This document shows positions 36,091 through 46,454 of a DNA stretch of 64,000 nucleotides, piece after piece. Location of the stretch: positions 1 to 64,000 of the forward strand of contig CABQNT010000011.1 in NCBI GenBank assembly GCA_902465605.1, in the 5' to 3' direction. Both the position numbers and the translations under genes were made by a program. Every line of letters starts with the position of its first letter. Position 1 is the first letter of the stretch. This DNA comes from Prevotella sp902465605 (GTDB taxonomy: Bacteria > Bacteroidota > Bacteroidia > Bacteroidales > Bacteroidaceae). The notes under the pieces were generated by a model. It was not told where the DNA came from, made no database searches, and saw nothing but the letters and a program-made list of their open reading frames with translations.

Positions 36091-36576
36091 ATGCTTCCTA
36101 TTTTTCGTGTTGGTTTTGGCTATGATGTCCATAAATTAGTGGAAGGGCGCGACCTTTGGCTCGGTGGCATCAAGATAGAGCATTCGATGGGATTGTTGGG
36201 ACACAGCGATGCCGATGTGTTGATTCATGCCATTTGCGATGCTTTGCTTGGAGCAGCCAACATGCGTGACATCGGTTACCACTTCCCAGATACCTCAGAT
36301 GAAACCCTTAACATGGACAGCAAGGTAATCTTGCAGAAAACCATGGCACTCATCGCCACCAAAGGGTACCAGCTCGGCAATGTTGACGCCACCGTTTGTG
36401 CCGAACAGCCCAAGATTAATCCCCACATTCCCGCCATGAAGAGTTGTCTGGCCAGGCTGATGCAAACCGATGAAGACAACATCTCCATCAAGGCTACCAC
36501 CAGCGAGCGCATGGGGTTTGTGGGCCGTCAGGAGGGAATGGCTGCATACGCTACCGTGTTGATAGTGAAAGCATAA
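36091..36576 (+). CDS. ispF: 2-C-methyl-D-erythritol 2,4-cyclodiphosphate synthase
   Basis: A 161-residue cytoplasmic enzyme of the non-mevalonate isoprenoid pathway. It has the metal-site motif RVGFGYDVHKL (Asp-x-His), LGHSDADVLIHAICDALLGA, and the C-terminal KATTSERMGFVGRQEGMAAYA. Normal length. It is separated from porV by the composite repeat at 35862-36072. Confidence 0.97.
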   Translation: MLPIFRVGFGYDVHKLVEGRDLWLGGIKIEHSMGLLGHSDADVLIHAICDALLGAANMRDIGYHFPDTSDETLNMDSKVILQKTMALIATKGYQLGNVDATVCAEQPKINPHIPAMKSCLARLMQTDEDNISIKATTSERMGFVGRQEGMAAYATVLIVKA

Positions 36577-36600
36577 GCGTTGGCATCATTGGTCAACGCT
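36576..36600 (+). terminator. Short hairpin at the end of ispF
   Basis: AGCGTTG (36576-36582) pairs with CAACGCT (36594-36600) and overlaps the last base of the stop codon. There is no strong U-tract, so termination is uncertain. Confidence 0.4.
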
Positions 36601-36710
36601 TCTATGAGGCAAGTGGTTGTGTGGTTTAGCTGAACCATGAACGCTTGCAGTTCTTAGCAGCATCCATGAGCAAGGGCGTGTTTGATGGGGTTGAACACCT
36701 TTGTTTCTCT

Positions 36711-37277
36711 TTACGAAACAAGGAAATGAAACACGACAGCCATCGTCACAACTCGCCTGATCTGTGCCAATGCAGCTGAAATATGCGTTTCGACGGTGCG
36801 TTTGCTGATGTGAAGGGCTTGAGCGATTTCCTGATTCGTCATGCCTTGCAATCTGCTCATGGTGAATACTCTGCGCCGCTGATCGGGCATTTTGCTGATA
36901 ACATTTTCGAGAATCGCCTTGAGTTCTTCACTGAAAATCATTTCTTCCAAAGAATTTTCTTCGGGTATACCCGCCTCCGGGTAAGCTCTTAAATTGTGTT
37001 CATGCACTTTCTGTTTGAGGGCATTCAGCGTATAGTTGCGTGCCATAGCGAACAAATAGGCATCCCAATTGTCAACAATACCTATTTTATCGCGTTGAAT
37101 CCACAATTTAAGAAAGATATCCTGCGCAATGTCTTCAGCCTCATTTTCATCTTTGACGATGGAATAAACGAAATTTCTCACCTTGGCATAATAACGTGTA
37201 AATAGCATATCGTATGCTTTTAAGCATTCGATATCCTGTGGGTTGGTTTGCCCTACCGCTATTATTTTCTTAGACAT
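36711..37277 (-). CDS. ECF-type RNA polymerase sigma factor
   Basis: A 188-residue sigma-70 family protein of the Bacteroidetes expansion class. Region 2 is around LFTRYYAKVRNFVYSIVKDENEAEDIAQDIFLKLW and region 4 around MPDQRRRVFTMSRLQGMTNQEIAQALHISKRTVETHISAAL. It is divergent from the fecR-type anti-sigma gene and the STN-containing SusC at 39156. In such loci the transporter signals substrate to the anti-sigma factor, which frees the sigma factor to transcribe the susC operon. Confidence 0.95.
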   Translation of the reverse strand: MSKKIIAVGQTNPQDIECLKAYDMLFTRYYAKVRNFVYSIVKDENEAEDIAQDIFLKLWIQRDKIGIVDNWDAYLFAMARNYTLNALKQKVHEHNLRAYPEAGIPEENSLEEMIFSEELKAILENVISKMPDQRRRVFTMSRLQGMTNQEIAQALHISKRTVETHISAALAQIRRVVTMAVVFHFLVS

Positions 37278-38016
37278 TGAAAGGTGATTATAAGTATTCT
37301 TTTGCGCAAATATACGATAAAAAACAACATCTTAAAAAATATTACATTGATTTTACAAACCCTTCGTTTTGAAATGCAACTGCTTGGCCGCCGTGATGAG
37401 TTGCTGCCAAACGAGCCGTCGGTAGTCGTGTGAATCTTCGTGTGTCGCCTAAATTCCGCATGAAAAGTTAATTTTTTATCACAAAAACACCCCTAAAAAC
37501 AGCCAGTTCAAACTTTCAATCTAGAAAAAATTTATAGGCAAACAGCATGCAAAAAATGAGTTGAGCGGGCAAGAAAATTCAACTTTTGGCGCAAAAGCAA
37601 TGAGTTTTCTGCTCAACCTACATGACTTTGATGAGCAATCTACATGCACTAACCTGTAAAAAGCATGCAGATAACATCCTTAACGCAATGCTTTTTCCCT
37701 AAAAAGAGATGAAGCGCAAGCCTGAAATCGCCTACCAAACCCGCAACAAACTGATTCATAGACAAATACAAAAGTTACGGATGCTTGGCGTATTTGCGAC
37801 CAAATGAGTGACTGTTTGCAAATACACAAAATATGAAGAGGTTCTTTGTCAAAATAAAATCAAATGAGTTACCTGGATGATGTTCAGCTTTTATCTTCAA
37901 AAGAAGCACCCTTTTGTGGTACCGAAAGGCTGTGGTTTATCGATAAACCTTTATTTAACATCTTTTAACTGCGTGTATTGGCCGTTATTATTGTCTATTG
38001 AGTAAAACCCTAAATC
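37278..38016. other. Divergent gene-free gap between sigma and anti-sigma genes
   Basis: Contains a minus-strand -7 box TATATTTG (37307-37314) for the sigma gene and the hairpin at 37790-37825. In between are low-complexity words such as GCAAAAGCAATGAG, GCAATGCTTTTT and AGCATGC that recur in other gaps. No gene is supported. Confidence 0.55.
37790..37825. repeat. TATTTGC...GCAAATA hairpin, copy 2
   Basis: GTATTTGC (37790-37797) pairs with GCAAATAC (37818-37825). The inside also pairs partly (CAAA with TTTG). It is related to 16792-16833 and 58754-58790 but has lost the inner CAACC/GGTTG stem. Confidence 0.65.
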
Positions 38017-39039
38017 ATGAACAAGGAAACCGCATACAAAATCATTAGATATTTTGCAGATGGACTCATTCCGTCTCGCTATCGTCAACAAGTGATGGCG
38101 TGGCTCATTGACGAGGCTGATAGAGAGGCGAAAGACGAAGCCTTGAAGCGCGTTTGGGATGAAACCGATGACGTGATAAACGCCGATGCCATGTCGCAGT
38201 CGGTTCTGCGAAACTATGTTCTTCGTTCTCATCACGGCCATCAGGAGCGTGCCCGCCAAATACGATTGAAGGTCTTGAAGTATGCAGCTGTTATCTTCTT
38301 ACCCATTGCTTTATGTCTGGGCACCTGGCTGATGGCTTCAAACCAGATGGCTTCCCAAGCTATGCTCACCGAATGTCATGTGGAAAACGGGCAAACTAAA
38401 GTTTTGCGTTTGTCCGATGGAACCCAGGTACGCCTCAACGCAGGTTCTTCTTTGTTTTATCCCCAACGCTTTAATCGTTTTTTTTCTCGGCGTGATGTCT
38501 ACTTAGACGGAGAGGCACATTTTGACGTTGCTAAAAATAGCAGTCAGCCTTTTATCGTACATGTGGGCAATTTGAAGGTAAAGGTGCTGGGAACCCATTT
38601 TAACGTGAAGGCCTACCCTGCCGAAGAACTGGTTACCACAACCTTGGAACAAGGTAAGGTGAAAGTTTATGAAGACAAAATTGCCATGACGCTGTTGCCC
38701 GATGAACAGGCCGTGTACAATCGCATCAGTGGTAAAATGACAAAGCGTAGCGTGGACAGCGGGAAGTACAATCAATGGATGAACGGTAAATTGTTGTTCG
38801 ACCAAACGCCTTTGAAAGTGATTATTGCTGATTTGCAGCGTCGATACAATGTCTGTATCAAGGCCACTCCGGCAGTTGATTTGTCACAGCAATTCACCAT
38901 GGCTTTCAGGGCAGATGAAGGTATTGACGACGTGATGAAAGTGCTGACGAAAATATCTGGAAACTTAGATTATATTCATCAACAACATACAATTACACTT
39001 AATGTGAAGAAAGGAGGACACAAAGCAGGCAATATGTAA
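38017..39039 (+). CDS. FecR-family anti-sigma factor
   Basis: A 340-residue inner-membrane protein. The cytoplasmic N-terminus (about 1-85) binds the sigma factor, one membrane segment lies near residues 88-108 (LKYAAVIFLPIALCLGTWLMA), and the periplasmic FecR domain has VLRLSDGTQVRLNAGSSLFYP and VYLDGEAHFDVAKNSSQPFIVHVGNLKVKVLGTHFNV. The C-terminal DUF4974-like part (QTPLKVIIADLQRRYNV) matches Bacteroidetes members. It partners the sigma factor at 36711 and the SusC at 39156. Confidence 0.95.
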   Translation: MNKETAYKIIRYFADGLIPSRYRQQVMAWLIDEADREAKDEALKRVWDETDDVINADAMSQSVLRNYVLRSHHGHQERARQIRLKVLKYAAVIFLPIALCLGTWLMASNQMASQAMLTECHVENGQTKVLRLSDGTQVRLNAGSSLFYPQRFNRFFSRRDVYLDGEAHFDVAKNSSQPFIVHVGNLKVKVLGTHFNVKAYPAEELVTTTLEQGKVKVYEDKIAMTLLPDEQAVYNRISGKMTKRSVDSGKYNQWMNGKLLFDQTPLKVIIADLQRRYNVCIKATPAVDLSQQFTMAFRADEGIDDVMKVLTKISGNLDYIHQQHTITLNVKKGGHKAGNM

Positions 39040-39155
39040 TAATAACATGTAAATATTGAGGCTGCATCGGGGTGGTGGCAAGAAGAGCAATCACGGATGC
39101 GCACGATTAAAGAATCTATATTAAAACTATCAATTTATTTTATTTACACAAAGTA

Positions 39156-42100
39156 ATGAAACCTAAGGCTAAAAAAACACTGTTAACGATGATGCCATTC
39201 AGCAAAACTTTTTTGGTTGGCGCATTGTTATTTATTTCATCAGCAGGGTTCGCACAAAATCAAATCATCAAGTTGCAGCAACGCAAAGCAACGCTGAAGA
39301 CCCTGATTACTGCTATTGAAAAACAGACCAACAAATCAGTGGACTATGGACAAAATGTCATTAATTTGAAGAAAGTAGTCCAAGTAAGTTCTAACAAGAT
39401 GAAGTTGTCCGATCTTTTACAAGAACTTTTCAAGGGCACCAACGTCGATTACACCATTACCGACCACCACATCTTGATTAGTGAGAAACCCAAAACTAAA
39501 GTAAACAATTCTGCACAAGACCAGGCTACCATTAAGGTGACAGGGCAAGTGACAGACGAGAATGGCGAATCGCTCCCAGGTGTTACGGTGAGAGTGAAGG
39601 GCAGCAAGAATGCTACTGCAACTGATATTGATGGAAACTATACCCTCAATGTTCGTAGCAATGATATACTCGAATTCTCGTATGTTGGATTTACTACTCG
39701 CGAATTCAAGGCTTCTGATGTCACCTCTACTACCATTTTGAACGAAAGTTCTAAACAACTGGGTGAAGTGGTTGTAACGGCTCTTGGTATCAAGCGAGAG
39801 GAGAAGGCTTTGAGCTACAATGTACAACAAGTAAAGAGTGAAGAACTGACTCGTAACAAGGATGCCAACTTTGTCAACTCGCTCAATGGTAAGGTAGCAG
39901 GTGTAAGCATTACCAAAAGTGCCAGTGGTGTGGGTGGTGCCACGCGTGTGGTTATGCGTGGTGCTAAATCTATCGAAGGCAGCAACAATGTGTTGTATGT
40001 AATAGATGGTATCCCCTTGTTCAACTTCAATGGAGGTTCAGATAGTGGTGTTTTAGGAGAGGGACGTGTCAGCAGTGAAGGCATTGCCGACTTTAACCCT
40101 GAAGATATTGAGAGTATCAACGTTTTGGCGGGTCCGTCTGCCGCTGCCTTGTATGGTAGTAATGCAGCGAATGGTGCTATCCTCATTACCACTAAAAAGG
40201 GTAAAGAGGGGAAAATGGAGATATCATTCTCGTCAGCAGCCGATTTTAGCTCTCCCTTGCTCATGCCTAAGTTCCAAAACACTTATGGTAACAAAGCTGG
40301 TTCTTACGAGAGCTGGGGTGAAAAGCTTGCAACGCCCAGTTCATACGACCCTGCAAAAGACTTCTTCCGCACAGGTACTAACTTTATCAACTCATTGACC
40401 CTAAACACAGGTAATGAGTATAATCAAACCTTTGCATCGGTAGCTTCGACTAATTCAAAGGGCATTGTGCCAAACAATACGTACGACCGATTGAACTTTA
40501 CAGTCCGTAATTCTTCAAAACTCTTTGGTGGTAAGGTTCAATTAGACTTAGGCGCATCGTACATCAAGCAAAAAGACAACAATATGGTATCGCAAGGTGA
40601 GTATTGGAATCCTATTGTTGCTGCTTATCTGTTCCCACGTGGAGAGTCGTTCGATGCCATCAAAACGTTTGAGCGTTACGACAATACACGAAACTTCCCA
40701 TTGCAATATTGGCCCATATTAGATGGTAAATTTGCCAATCAAAACCCCTATTGGACAGCTTATCGTAATTTATCTCCAGATGATAAAGACCGTTATATGT
40801 TCAATGCAGGTCTCACTTATCACGTTTTAGATTGGTTGGATCTTGCTGGTCGTGTTCGTTTTGACAGAACTTTCATGACGAGCGAACGAAAGATTTATGC
40901 TTCTTCATACGATGTGTTTGCTAAGTCAAAAGGCGCATACGAATACTATAATTATAAAGATCATCAGACCTATGTTGACTTTATTGCCAGTATCAACAAA
41001 CGTTTTGGCGATTTTAGCTTAGCTTCCAACATTGGTTACAGCTATTCAGATTATGGCTCACTCACCAGAGGCTATGGTGGTAACCTGACGTTGGTACCCA
41101 ATAAGTTTTCTCTGACGAACATCGATCCTACCGATAGTAAGATTCGCGAGGAAGGTGGCGACAGCAAGGTGCGCAATGTGGCAGCCTTTGCCAGTGCCGA
41201 ATTAGGCTACAAGAGCATGCTCTACCTTACCTTAACAGGCAGAAACGACTGGAATTCGCGCTTGGTTAATTCTTCCGAAGAGTCGTTCTTCTATCCTTCA
41301 GTAGGTTTGTCAGGAATCATTTCTGAAATGGTAAAATTACCCAAAGCCATTTCTTACCTCAAAGTAAGAGGTTCGTTCACCGAAGTTGGTTCGCCTGTAT
41401 CACGTTCGGGTATGACACCAGGAACCATTACAACGCCTATTTTGGGCGGTAGTTTGAAATCAACCGACATTTATCCGTTTACCGATTATAAGGCAGAACG
41501 TACAAAGTCGTATGAGCTTGGTTTGACGGCACGCTTATTCAAAAAGCTATCTTTCGACTTCACATGGTACAAATCGAATACCTACAACCAAACGTTTATC
41601 GGTGAATTGCCCGAAAGCTCTGGTTATAAAGCCGTATATCTACAAGCAGGAAATGTGGAGAACCGCGGTGTGGAGATGACCTTGGGTTATCACGACAACT
41701 TTGGCGAGTTAGGTTGGAACTCTTCGCTTACCTATTCGCACAACAACAACGAAATTATTGAGATGGTGAAGGATTATACTCACCCCATGAGTCCCAAACC
41801 TATTAACATTCCTCAAGTTTCTAAAGACAATGGTCGTGTTATCTTAAAGGTTGGAGGTTCTATCAACGACATCTATGCAAATAAGTTCTTGGCTAAAGAC
41901 AATCAAGGCTTTATCAATGTTACCTCGTCTGGTGGCTTCAACGTAGAGAATGTAGATCCCGTGTACCTCGGTAAGACTACACCAGATTTTACGATGGGTT
42001 GGAACAACTCATTCTCTTATAAAGGCTTCGGACTAAGTTTCTTAATCAATGCACGTGTGGGCGGTGTTGTTACTTCTTCTACACAAGCATTGCTCGATAA

Positions 42101-42482
42101 GTTTGGAGTGTCGCAAGCATCTGCCGATGCTCGTGATGCTGGTGGTGTGCTAATTCCAGAACAGGGAGTGTTCGATGCCAAAAACTATTATAACTTGATA
42201 GGTACTGGCGAAACAGCCTTGGCTGGCTATTATACCTATAGTGCAACCAATGTTAGATTGCAAGAGTTAACTTTCAGTTACAAGTTTAATTCTCGTTGGT
42301 TCAATAATGTGGTGAAAGATTTAACACTCTCGTTTGTGGCTAACAATCCTTGGATGATTTATTGCAAGGCACCTTTCGATCCAGAGGTGACTCCTTCTAC
42401 AGGAACTTATGGACAAGGAAACGATTACTTCATGCAGCCCAGTCTGAAGAGTTATGGATTTAGTGTAAAATTTAAATTCTAA
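39156..42482 (+). CDS. SusC/RagA-family TonB-dependent transporter with STN signalling domain
   Basis: An 1108-residue outer-membrane transporter. After the signal peptide (SSAGFAQNQ) an STN domain (about 40-110, IKLQQRKATLKTLITAIEKQT) is present, then the carboxypeptidase-regulatory-like domain (VTGQVTDENGESLPGVTVRVKG), the plug (GEVVVTALGI, ALYGSNAANGAILITTKKG) and a barrel ending YGFSVKFKF. The STN domain is the part that contacts FecR-type anti-sigma factors, fitting the upstream genes. The GH18 enzyme downstream suggests glycoprotein N-glycans as substrate. Confidence 0.95.
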   Translation: MKPKAKKTLLTMMPFSKTFLVGALLFISSAGFAQNQIIKLQQRKATLKTLITAIEKQTNKSVDYGQNVINLKKVVQVSSNKMKLSDLLQELFKGTNVDYTITDHHILISEKPKTKVNNSAQDQATIKVTGQVTDENGESLPGVTVRVKGSKNATATDIDGNYTLNVRSNDILEFSYVGFTTREFKASDVTSTTILNESSKQLGEVVVTALGIKREEKALSYNVQQVKSEELTRNKDANFVNSLNGKVAGVSITKSASGVGGATRVVMRGAKSIEGSNNVLYVIDGIPLFNFNGGSDSGVLGEGRVSSEGIADFNPEDIESINVLAGPSAAALYGSNAANGAILITTKKGKEGKMEISFSSAADFSSPLLMPKFQNTYGNKAGSYESWGEKLATPSSYDPAKDFFRTGTNFINSLTLNTGNEYNQTFASVASTNSKGIVPNNTYDRLNFTVRNSSKLFGGKVQLDLGASYIKQKDNNMVSQGEYWNPIVAAYLFPRGESFDAIKTFERYDNTRNFPLQYWPILDGKFANQNPYWTAYRNLSPDDKDRYMFNAGLTYHVLDWLDLAGRVRFDRTFMTSERKIYASSYDVFAKSKGAYEYYNYKDHQTYVDFIASINKRFGDFSLASNIGYSYSDYGSLTRGYGGNLTLVPNKFSLTNIDPTDSKIREEGGDSKVRNVAAFASAELGYKSMLYLTLTGRNDWNSRLVNSSEESFFYPSVGLSGIISEMVKLPKAISYLKVRGSFTEVGSPVSRSGMTPGTITTPILGGSLKSTDIYPFTDYKAERTKSYELGLTARLFKKLSFDFTWYKSNTYNQTFIGELPESSGYKAVYLQAGNVENRGVEMTLGYHDNFGELGWNSSLTYSHNNNEIIEMVKDYTHPMSPKPINIPQVSKDNGRVILKVGGSINDIYANKFLAKDNQGFINVTSSGGFNVENVDPVYLGKTTPDFTMGWNNSFSYKGFGLSFLINARVGGVVTSSTQALLDKFGVSQASADARDAGGVLIPEQGVFDAKNYYNLIGTGETALAGYYTYSATNVRLQELTFSYKFNSRWFNNVVKDLTLSFVANNPWMIYCKAPFDPEVTPSTGTYGQGNDYFMQPSLKSYGFSVKFKF

Positions 42483-42488
42483 TCAACT

Positions 42489-44120
42489 ATGAAATTTCTA
42501 AGATATAAACAATATATGATAGGTTTATTGGCTTTGTCATTGTTTGCTTCGTGCGACTTTGAGAAAATCAATACCAACGAGTTCGAGATGCTTCCCGAAG
42601 AAGGTAAAATGGACGGTATCTCTGTCGGTGGTCCTATAACAGCTTTGCAAAAGTGTGTAGTGCCTGTTGGCACACAAGACGACGGAACGAATGTTGCCAA
42701 CGAATATCAAGTAGCTTATCATTTGGCTGCCGATTGTTGGAGTGGTTACTTTGCTCAAAACAACAACTGGAACAGCGGTCGTAACAACTTAACCTATTTC
42801 TTGATGGACGGTTGGGTATCGGCATCGTACACTTCGGCATACACCAAAGTGATACCGTTGTGGCAAGACATCAAGATAAAGACTGAGAAAGATTTCCCAG
42901 AGGCGTATGCTTTGGCACAAATTCTCAAAGTATCTACTTGGCATAAGGCTACCGATATGTTCGGTCCAATTCCTTACAAAGAGGCAGGAAAGGGACTTAT
43001 TAGTGTGCCTTACGACAGTCAGGCAGACGTGTACAAATGCATGTTTGAAGATTTGACGAATGCCATTGGTGTGCTGACAAATGCTCTCGAGCATGGTACT
43101 ACCAAATTGTTGCCCAATGCTGATGCCGTATATGGAGGCAATGTGAAGAAATGGATAGTTTATGCCAACTCTCTAATGCTTCGCTTGGCGATGCGTGTAT
43201 ATTATGCTGACGAGGCCATGTCAAAGAAGTATGTACTGCAAGCGGTGAACAATCCTTACGGTGTGATGCAGTCTAAGGACGATGAAGCCAAGATGGAAAA
43301 AGGTGCAGGACTTACCTTTATCAATAACCTTGAGATTTTATCAAATCAGTACAATGAGTGTCGCATGGGTTCGTCAATGCAGGCTTATTTAGGTGGATAT
43401 GAAGATCCACGACTTCCTAAATACTTTACAGAGTCTGAAGCTTATTACGCTCAGGAGTTGGGACAATACGGAAAATACCTGGCAGTGCCAACTGGTAATA
43501 TAGCTTCGCAGAACGATGTATTTAAAATGGCATCAAGACCTAATGTAACCAAGACAACCGCCACTTATTGGATGCGCGCTTCCGAAGTGTATTTCCTTTT
43601 GGCAGAAGCAGCGTTACATGGCATTTCTGTCAACGGTTCTGCTGAAGACTTGTATCGCAAGGGCATTGCCATGTCGTTCGAAGAGAATGGCATTTCTGCC
43701 AATGAAGTAGACAGCTATATGAACTCTGGACGTACACCGATGAAATATGAGCTAAGCATGTGGTATCCTAACGTGAATGTTTCTGAGCCTTCTGTTACAA
43801 ATGCTACCGTAAAATGGGGTGGCAGTAACGAAGAGAAGTTAGAGAAAATCATGATTCAAAAATGGATTGCATTGTATCCTAACGGACAAGAAGCTTGGAG
43901 TGAATATCGTCGTACGGGCTATCCAAAGCTGCACAAGGTAATGGCGAATTACAGCAATGGTGAGGTGGATACCAACATTGGTATTCGCAGAATGCGTTAC
44001 CCAGCCAATAGGGCTACATCTGATGAGGACAAGCAGAACTTGGACAAAGCGCGTCAGATGCTGCGTGACGGACAGGATAAGGCTGGTACTCGCCTGTGGT
44101 GGGATAATAAGAATAAATAA
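42489..44120 (+). CDS. SusD-like outer-membrane lipoprotein
   Basis: A 543-residue lipoprotein (lipobox FASC, Cys22) of the SusD-like_2 type, with KINTNEFEMLPEEGKMDG after the anchor, helical repeats around FPEAYALAQILKVSTWHKATDMFGPIPY, and a C-terminal IQKWIALYPNGQEAWSEYRRTGYPKL signature. It begins 7 bp after its SusC partner. It should bind the glycan at the surface. Confidence 0.93.
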   Translation: MKFLRYKQYMIGLLALSLFASCDFEKINTNEFEMLPEEGKMDGISVGGPITALQKCVVPVGTQDDGTNVANEYQVAYHLAADCWSGYFAQNNNWNSGRNNLTYFLMDGWVSASYTSAYTKVIPLWQDIKIKTEKDFPEAYALAQILKVSTWHKATDMFGPIPYKEAGKGLISVPYDSQADVYKCMFEDLTNAIGVLTNALEHGTTKLLPNADAVYGGNVKKWIVYANSLMLRLAMRVYYADEAMSKKYVLQAVNNPYGVMQSKDDEAKMEKGAGLTFINNLEILSNQYNECRMGSSMQAYLGGYEDPRLPKYFTESEAYYAQELGQYGKYLAVPTGNIASQNDVFKMASRPNVTKTTATYWMRASEVYFLLAEAALHGISVNGSAEDLYRKGIAMSFEENGISANEVDSYMNSGRTPMKYELSMWYPNVNVSEPSVTNATVKWGGSNEEKLEKIMIQKWIALYPNGQEAWSEYRRTGYPKLHKVMANYSNGEVDTNIGIRRMRYPANRATSDEDKQNLDKARQMLRDGQDKAGTRLWWDNKNK

Positions 44121-44139
44121 TACTTAAAATCGAAAAATA

Positions 44140-45258
44140 ATGAAACGTTTTAAATATCATCAACTATTTCTCGCTCTTGCGATAGGAATGTTCATGACCT
44201 CCTGTAGTGATATGGTTGAACCCGAAGCAAAAGAGTTTGACCATGTGGGTGGTTATAACACCATGAACAACGCAAAGAGCGAACAATATTATGCTGATTT
44301 AAGAGCTTATAAGAAAACGGCTAATAATTATGGTCGCCCTGTAGCATTTGGTTGGTATTCTAACTGGTCACCAGCAGGCACTTACCGTAGAGGCTATCTT
44401 AGTTCAATGCCCGACAGTATGGACATTGTATCTATGTGGAGTGGTGCCCCTAACAGATTTGAAATCACACCTGCACAGAAGGCTGATAAAGAGTTTGTGC
44501 AAAAAGTGAAAGGAACCAGACTGTTGGAAGTAACCCTACTCTCTTATATCGGAAAGGGTAGAACTCCTGATTATGTGTATCACGAAGTAGAGAAAAAAGC
44601 AGAACAAGAAGGTTGGAGCAAAGACGAAGCGCGGCTGAACGAGGCAAAGAAACAGGCACGTTGGAAGTTCTGGGGCTACAATGGTGTACGTGGTTCAGAG
44701 AACCATAAACAGGCGTTGGCAAAGTTTGCGAAAGCTCTCTGCGACTCGTTGGTAGCTAACGATTGGGATGGTTATGACATCGACTGGGAAATTGGAAGTG
44801 GTGTCTTTGACATGGATGGAACTTTACAAACCAATGAAGACTTGATTTATTTGATTAAGGAAATGAACAAGTATATTGGTCCTAAGAGTGACCCAGAGGG
44901 CAATGGCCACAAACTAATTTGTATTGATGGACAATTCCATGGTCTAACCAAAGCCTTGGATGGCTATGTTGATTATTGGATTGCACAATCGTATGGCTGG
45001 GTACCCAACTTAGACAGCTATGATTTTGATACCAAAAAGCTGATTATTACCGATAATTTTGAATCCAACTTTAGTAGTGGTGGTAAGCTATTGAAGCAGG
45101 CAGCCCTGATGCCAGCCAACGGATGTAAAGGAGGCGTAGGTGCTTATCGTTTTGACAACGACTACGACAACACGCCTAATTACAAGTGGATGCGCCAAGC
45201 CATTCAAATCAACCAAAAGGTTTATAATGAATGGAAAGCCAACCAAAAGAAAAAGTAG
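44140..45258 (+). CDS. GH18 endo-beta-N-acetylglucosaminidase-like lipoprotein
   Basis: A 372-residue lipoprotein (MTSC, Cys22). The GH18 active-site motif DGYDIDWE spans 210-217 with catalytic Glu217 and Asp213/Asp215. The surrounding fold (FGWYSNWSPAG, YWIAQSYGWVPN) resembles surface endoglycosidases of Bacteroidetes that cut the chitobiose core of N-glycans. With a SusC/SusD pair and a DUF1735/LamG protein, the layout is like mannose-rich glycoprotein loci of Bacteroides. Chitinase activity is an alternative I consider less likely. Confidence 0.88.
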   Translation: MKRFKYHQLFLALAIGMFMTSCSDMVEPEAKEFDHVGGYNTMNNAKSEQYYADLRAYKKTANNYGRPVAFGWYSNWSPAGTYRRGYLSSMPDSMDIVSMWSGAPNRFEITPAQKADKEFVQKVKGTRLLEVTLLSYIGKGRTPDYVYHEVEKKAEQEGWSKDEARLNEAKKQARWKFWGYNGVRGSENHKQALAKFAKALCDSLVANDWDGYDIDWEIGSGVFDMDGTLQTNEDLIYLIKEMNKYIGPKSDPEGNGHKLICIDGQFHGLTKALDGYVDYWIAQSYGWVPNLDSYDFDTKKLIITDNFESNFSSGGKLLKQAALMPANGCKGGVGAYRFDNDYDNTPNYKWMRQAIQINQKVYNEWKANQKKK

Positions 45259-45288
45259 TTTAGTGAATCATCAAAAAATGAGTTAACA

Positions 45289-46431
45289 ATGAAAAACAAA
45301 CATATATGCCGTTCTCTTTTAATGGGAGGGTTAGCCCTCTTGTTAGGAGCATGCAATAACGAGAGCGAATGTGATTTGCTCGCAGAAAAAGTTTATTTCG
45401 AGAGCAGTGAATATCAAGTAACGATGAAAGAAGAAAAAGATGTGATGGATGTCAATATCACCTCTCGTCTTAGCAATCTTCTATCGTCGGATGTAAACGT
45501 ATCGTATGAGGTAGCAGAAGAGTCATTGGTGAAAGAGTATAATGCGAAACATGGTACAGGCTATTTACCCTTCAATGCTCAAAATGCGAAAATAAACACG
45601 CCGCAAGCTGTAATTGAAGCAGGTGCGACACATGCCAAACCGGTAGTGCTTTCCCTGTCTGGGTTGAATAGTCTTGAAGCAGGAAAGTCTTATCTCTTGC
45701 CTGTTCGAGTGAAATCAAGTAGCGTTCCTACAGTGGCTGGTGAGGACATAGAATATGTTATTTTAGCAAAACCAATCTTAATTAACAAGGTAGGCACGTT
45801 TACAAGCCACTATATTTCTGTAAAATTCCCAGCAGGAACTTTCTTCAAATCGTTTACCTATGAGGCTTTAGTTTATTCTTCTGGCTGGGGATCTAATAAT
45901 ACCATCATGGGTTGCGAAGGTATCATGATATTACGCGTTGGTGACGAAGGCGGCGGCATTAGTAGAGGTATTTTGCAAATTGCAGGAAACCAACATTATG
46001 AATCGCCTGACAAGCTGCCCGCTAACCAGTGGTGTCATGTTGCCATTACTTACGATCAGCCTTCTGGAAAAACCGTTCTGTACTTGAATGGTGCCAAATG
46101 GGCAGAGTCTACTTGGAACATTGCTGGCTTCGATCCTAATAAGGATGTTGGCTTTAACATTGGTAAGTTGGCAGGATTCCCATGGGGTGAACGTCCATTC
46201 TATGGTTATATGAGCGAAATGAGAGTATGGAGCGTGGCTCGTACCGAGAAGCAAATCAAACAATTCATGTTAGGAGTTGATCCTAAGTCTGATGGACTTG
46301 AATTGTATTATAAGCTTGATGGCTCTGAGAAAGTAGAGGGCAATATTATCAAGGATGCTGCCAAGAATTTGGATGGTAAGACAAACGGTATTAATATTAC
46401 TACCTTAGATGAACCTATCTCCATCAAATAA
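45289..46431 (+). CDS. DUF1735 and LamG-like domain lipoprotein
   Basis: A 380-residue lipoprotein (LGAC, Cys22). Residues about 35-150 match the DUF1735 beta domain common beside GH18 enzymes (VYFESSEYQVTM...YLLPVRVKSS). Residues about 165-365 form a concanavalin A/LamG-like jelly roll (FTYEALVYSSGWG, WCHVAITYDQPSGKTVLYLNGAKWAES, YGYMSEMRVWSVARTEKQIKQFM). It probably binds glycans at the surface in support of the GH18 enzyme. Last gene of the locus, followed by a strong terminator. Confidence 0.9.
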   Translation: MKNKHICRSLLMGGLALLLGACNNESECDLLAEKVYFESSEYQVTMKEEKDVMDVNITSRLSNLLSSDVNVSYEVAEESLVKEYNAKHGTGYLPFNAQNAKINTPQAVIEAGATHAKPVVLSLSGLNSLEAGKSYLLPVRVKSSSVPTVAGEDIEYVILAKPILINKVGTFTSHYISVKFPAGTFFKSFTYEALVYSSGWGSNNTIMGCEGIMILRVGDEGGGISRGILQIAGNQHYESPDKLPANQWCHVAITYDQPSGKTVLYLNGAKWAESTWNIAGFDPNKDVGFNIGKLAGFPWGERPFYGYMSEMRVWSVARTEKQIKQFMLGVDPKSDGLELYYKLDGSEKVEGNIIKDAAKNLDGKTNGINITTLDEPISIK

Positions 46432-46454
46432 TTTTTGAGAGTGATATAAAATGT

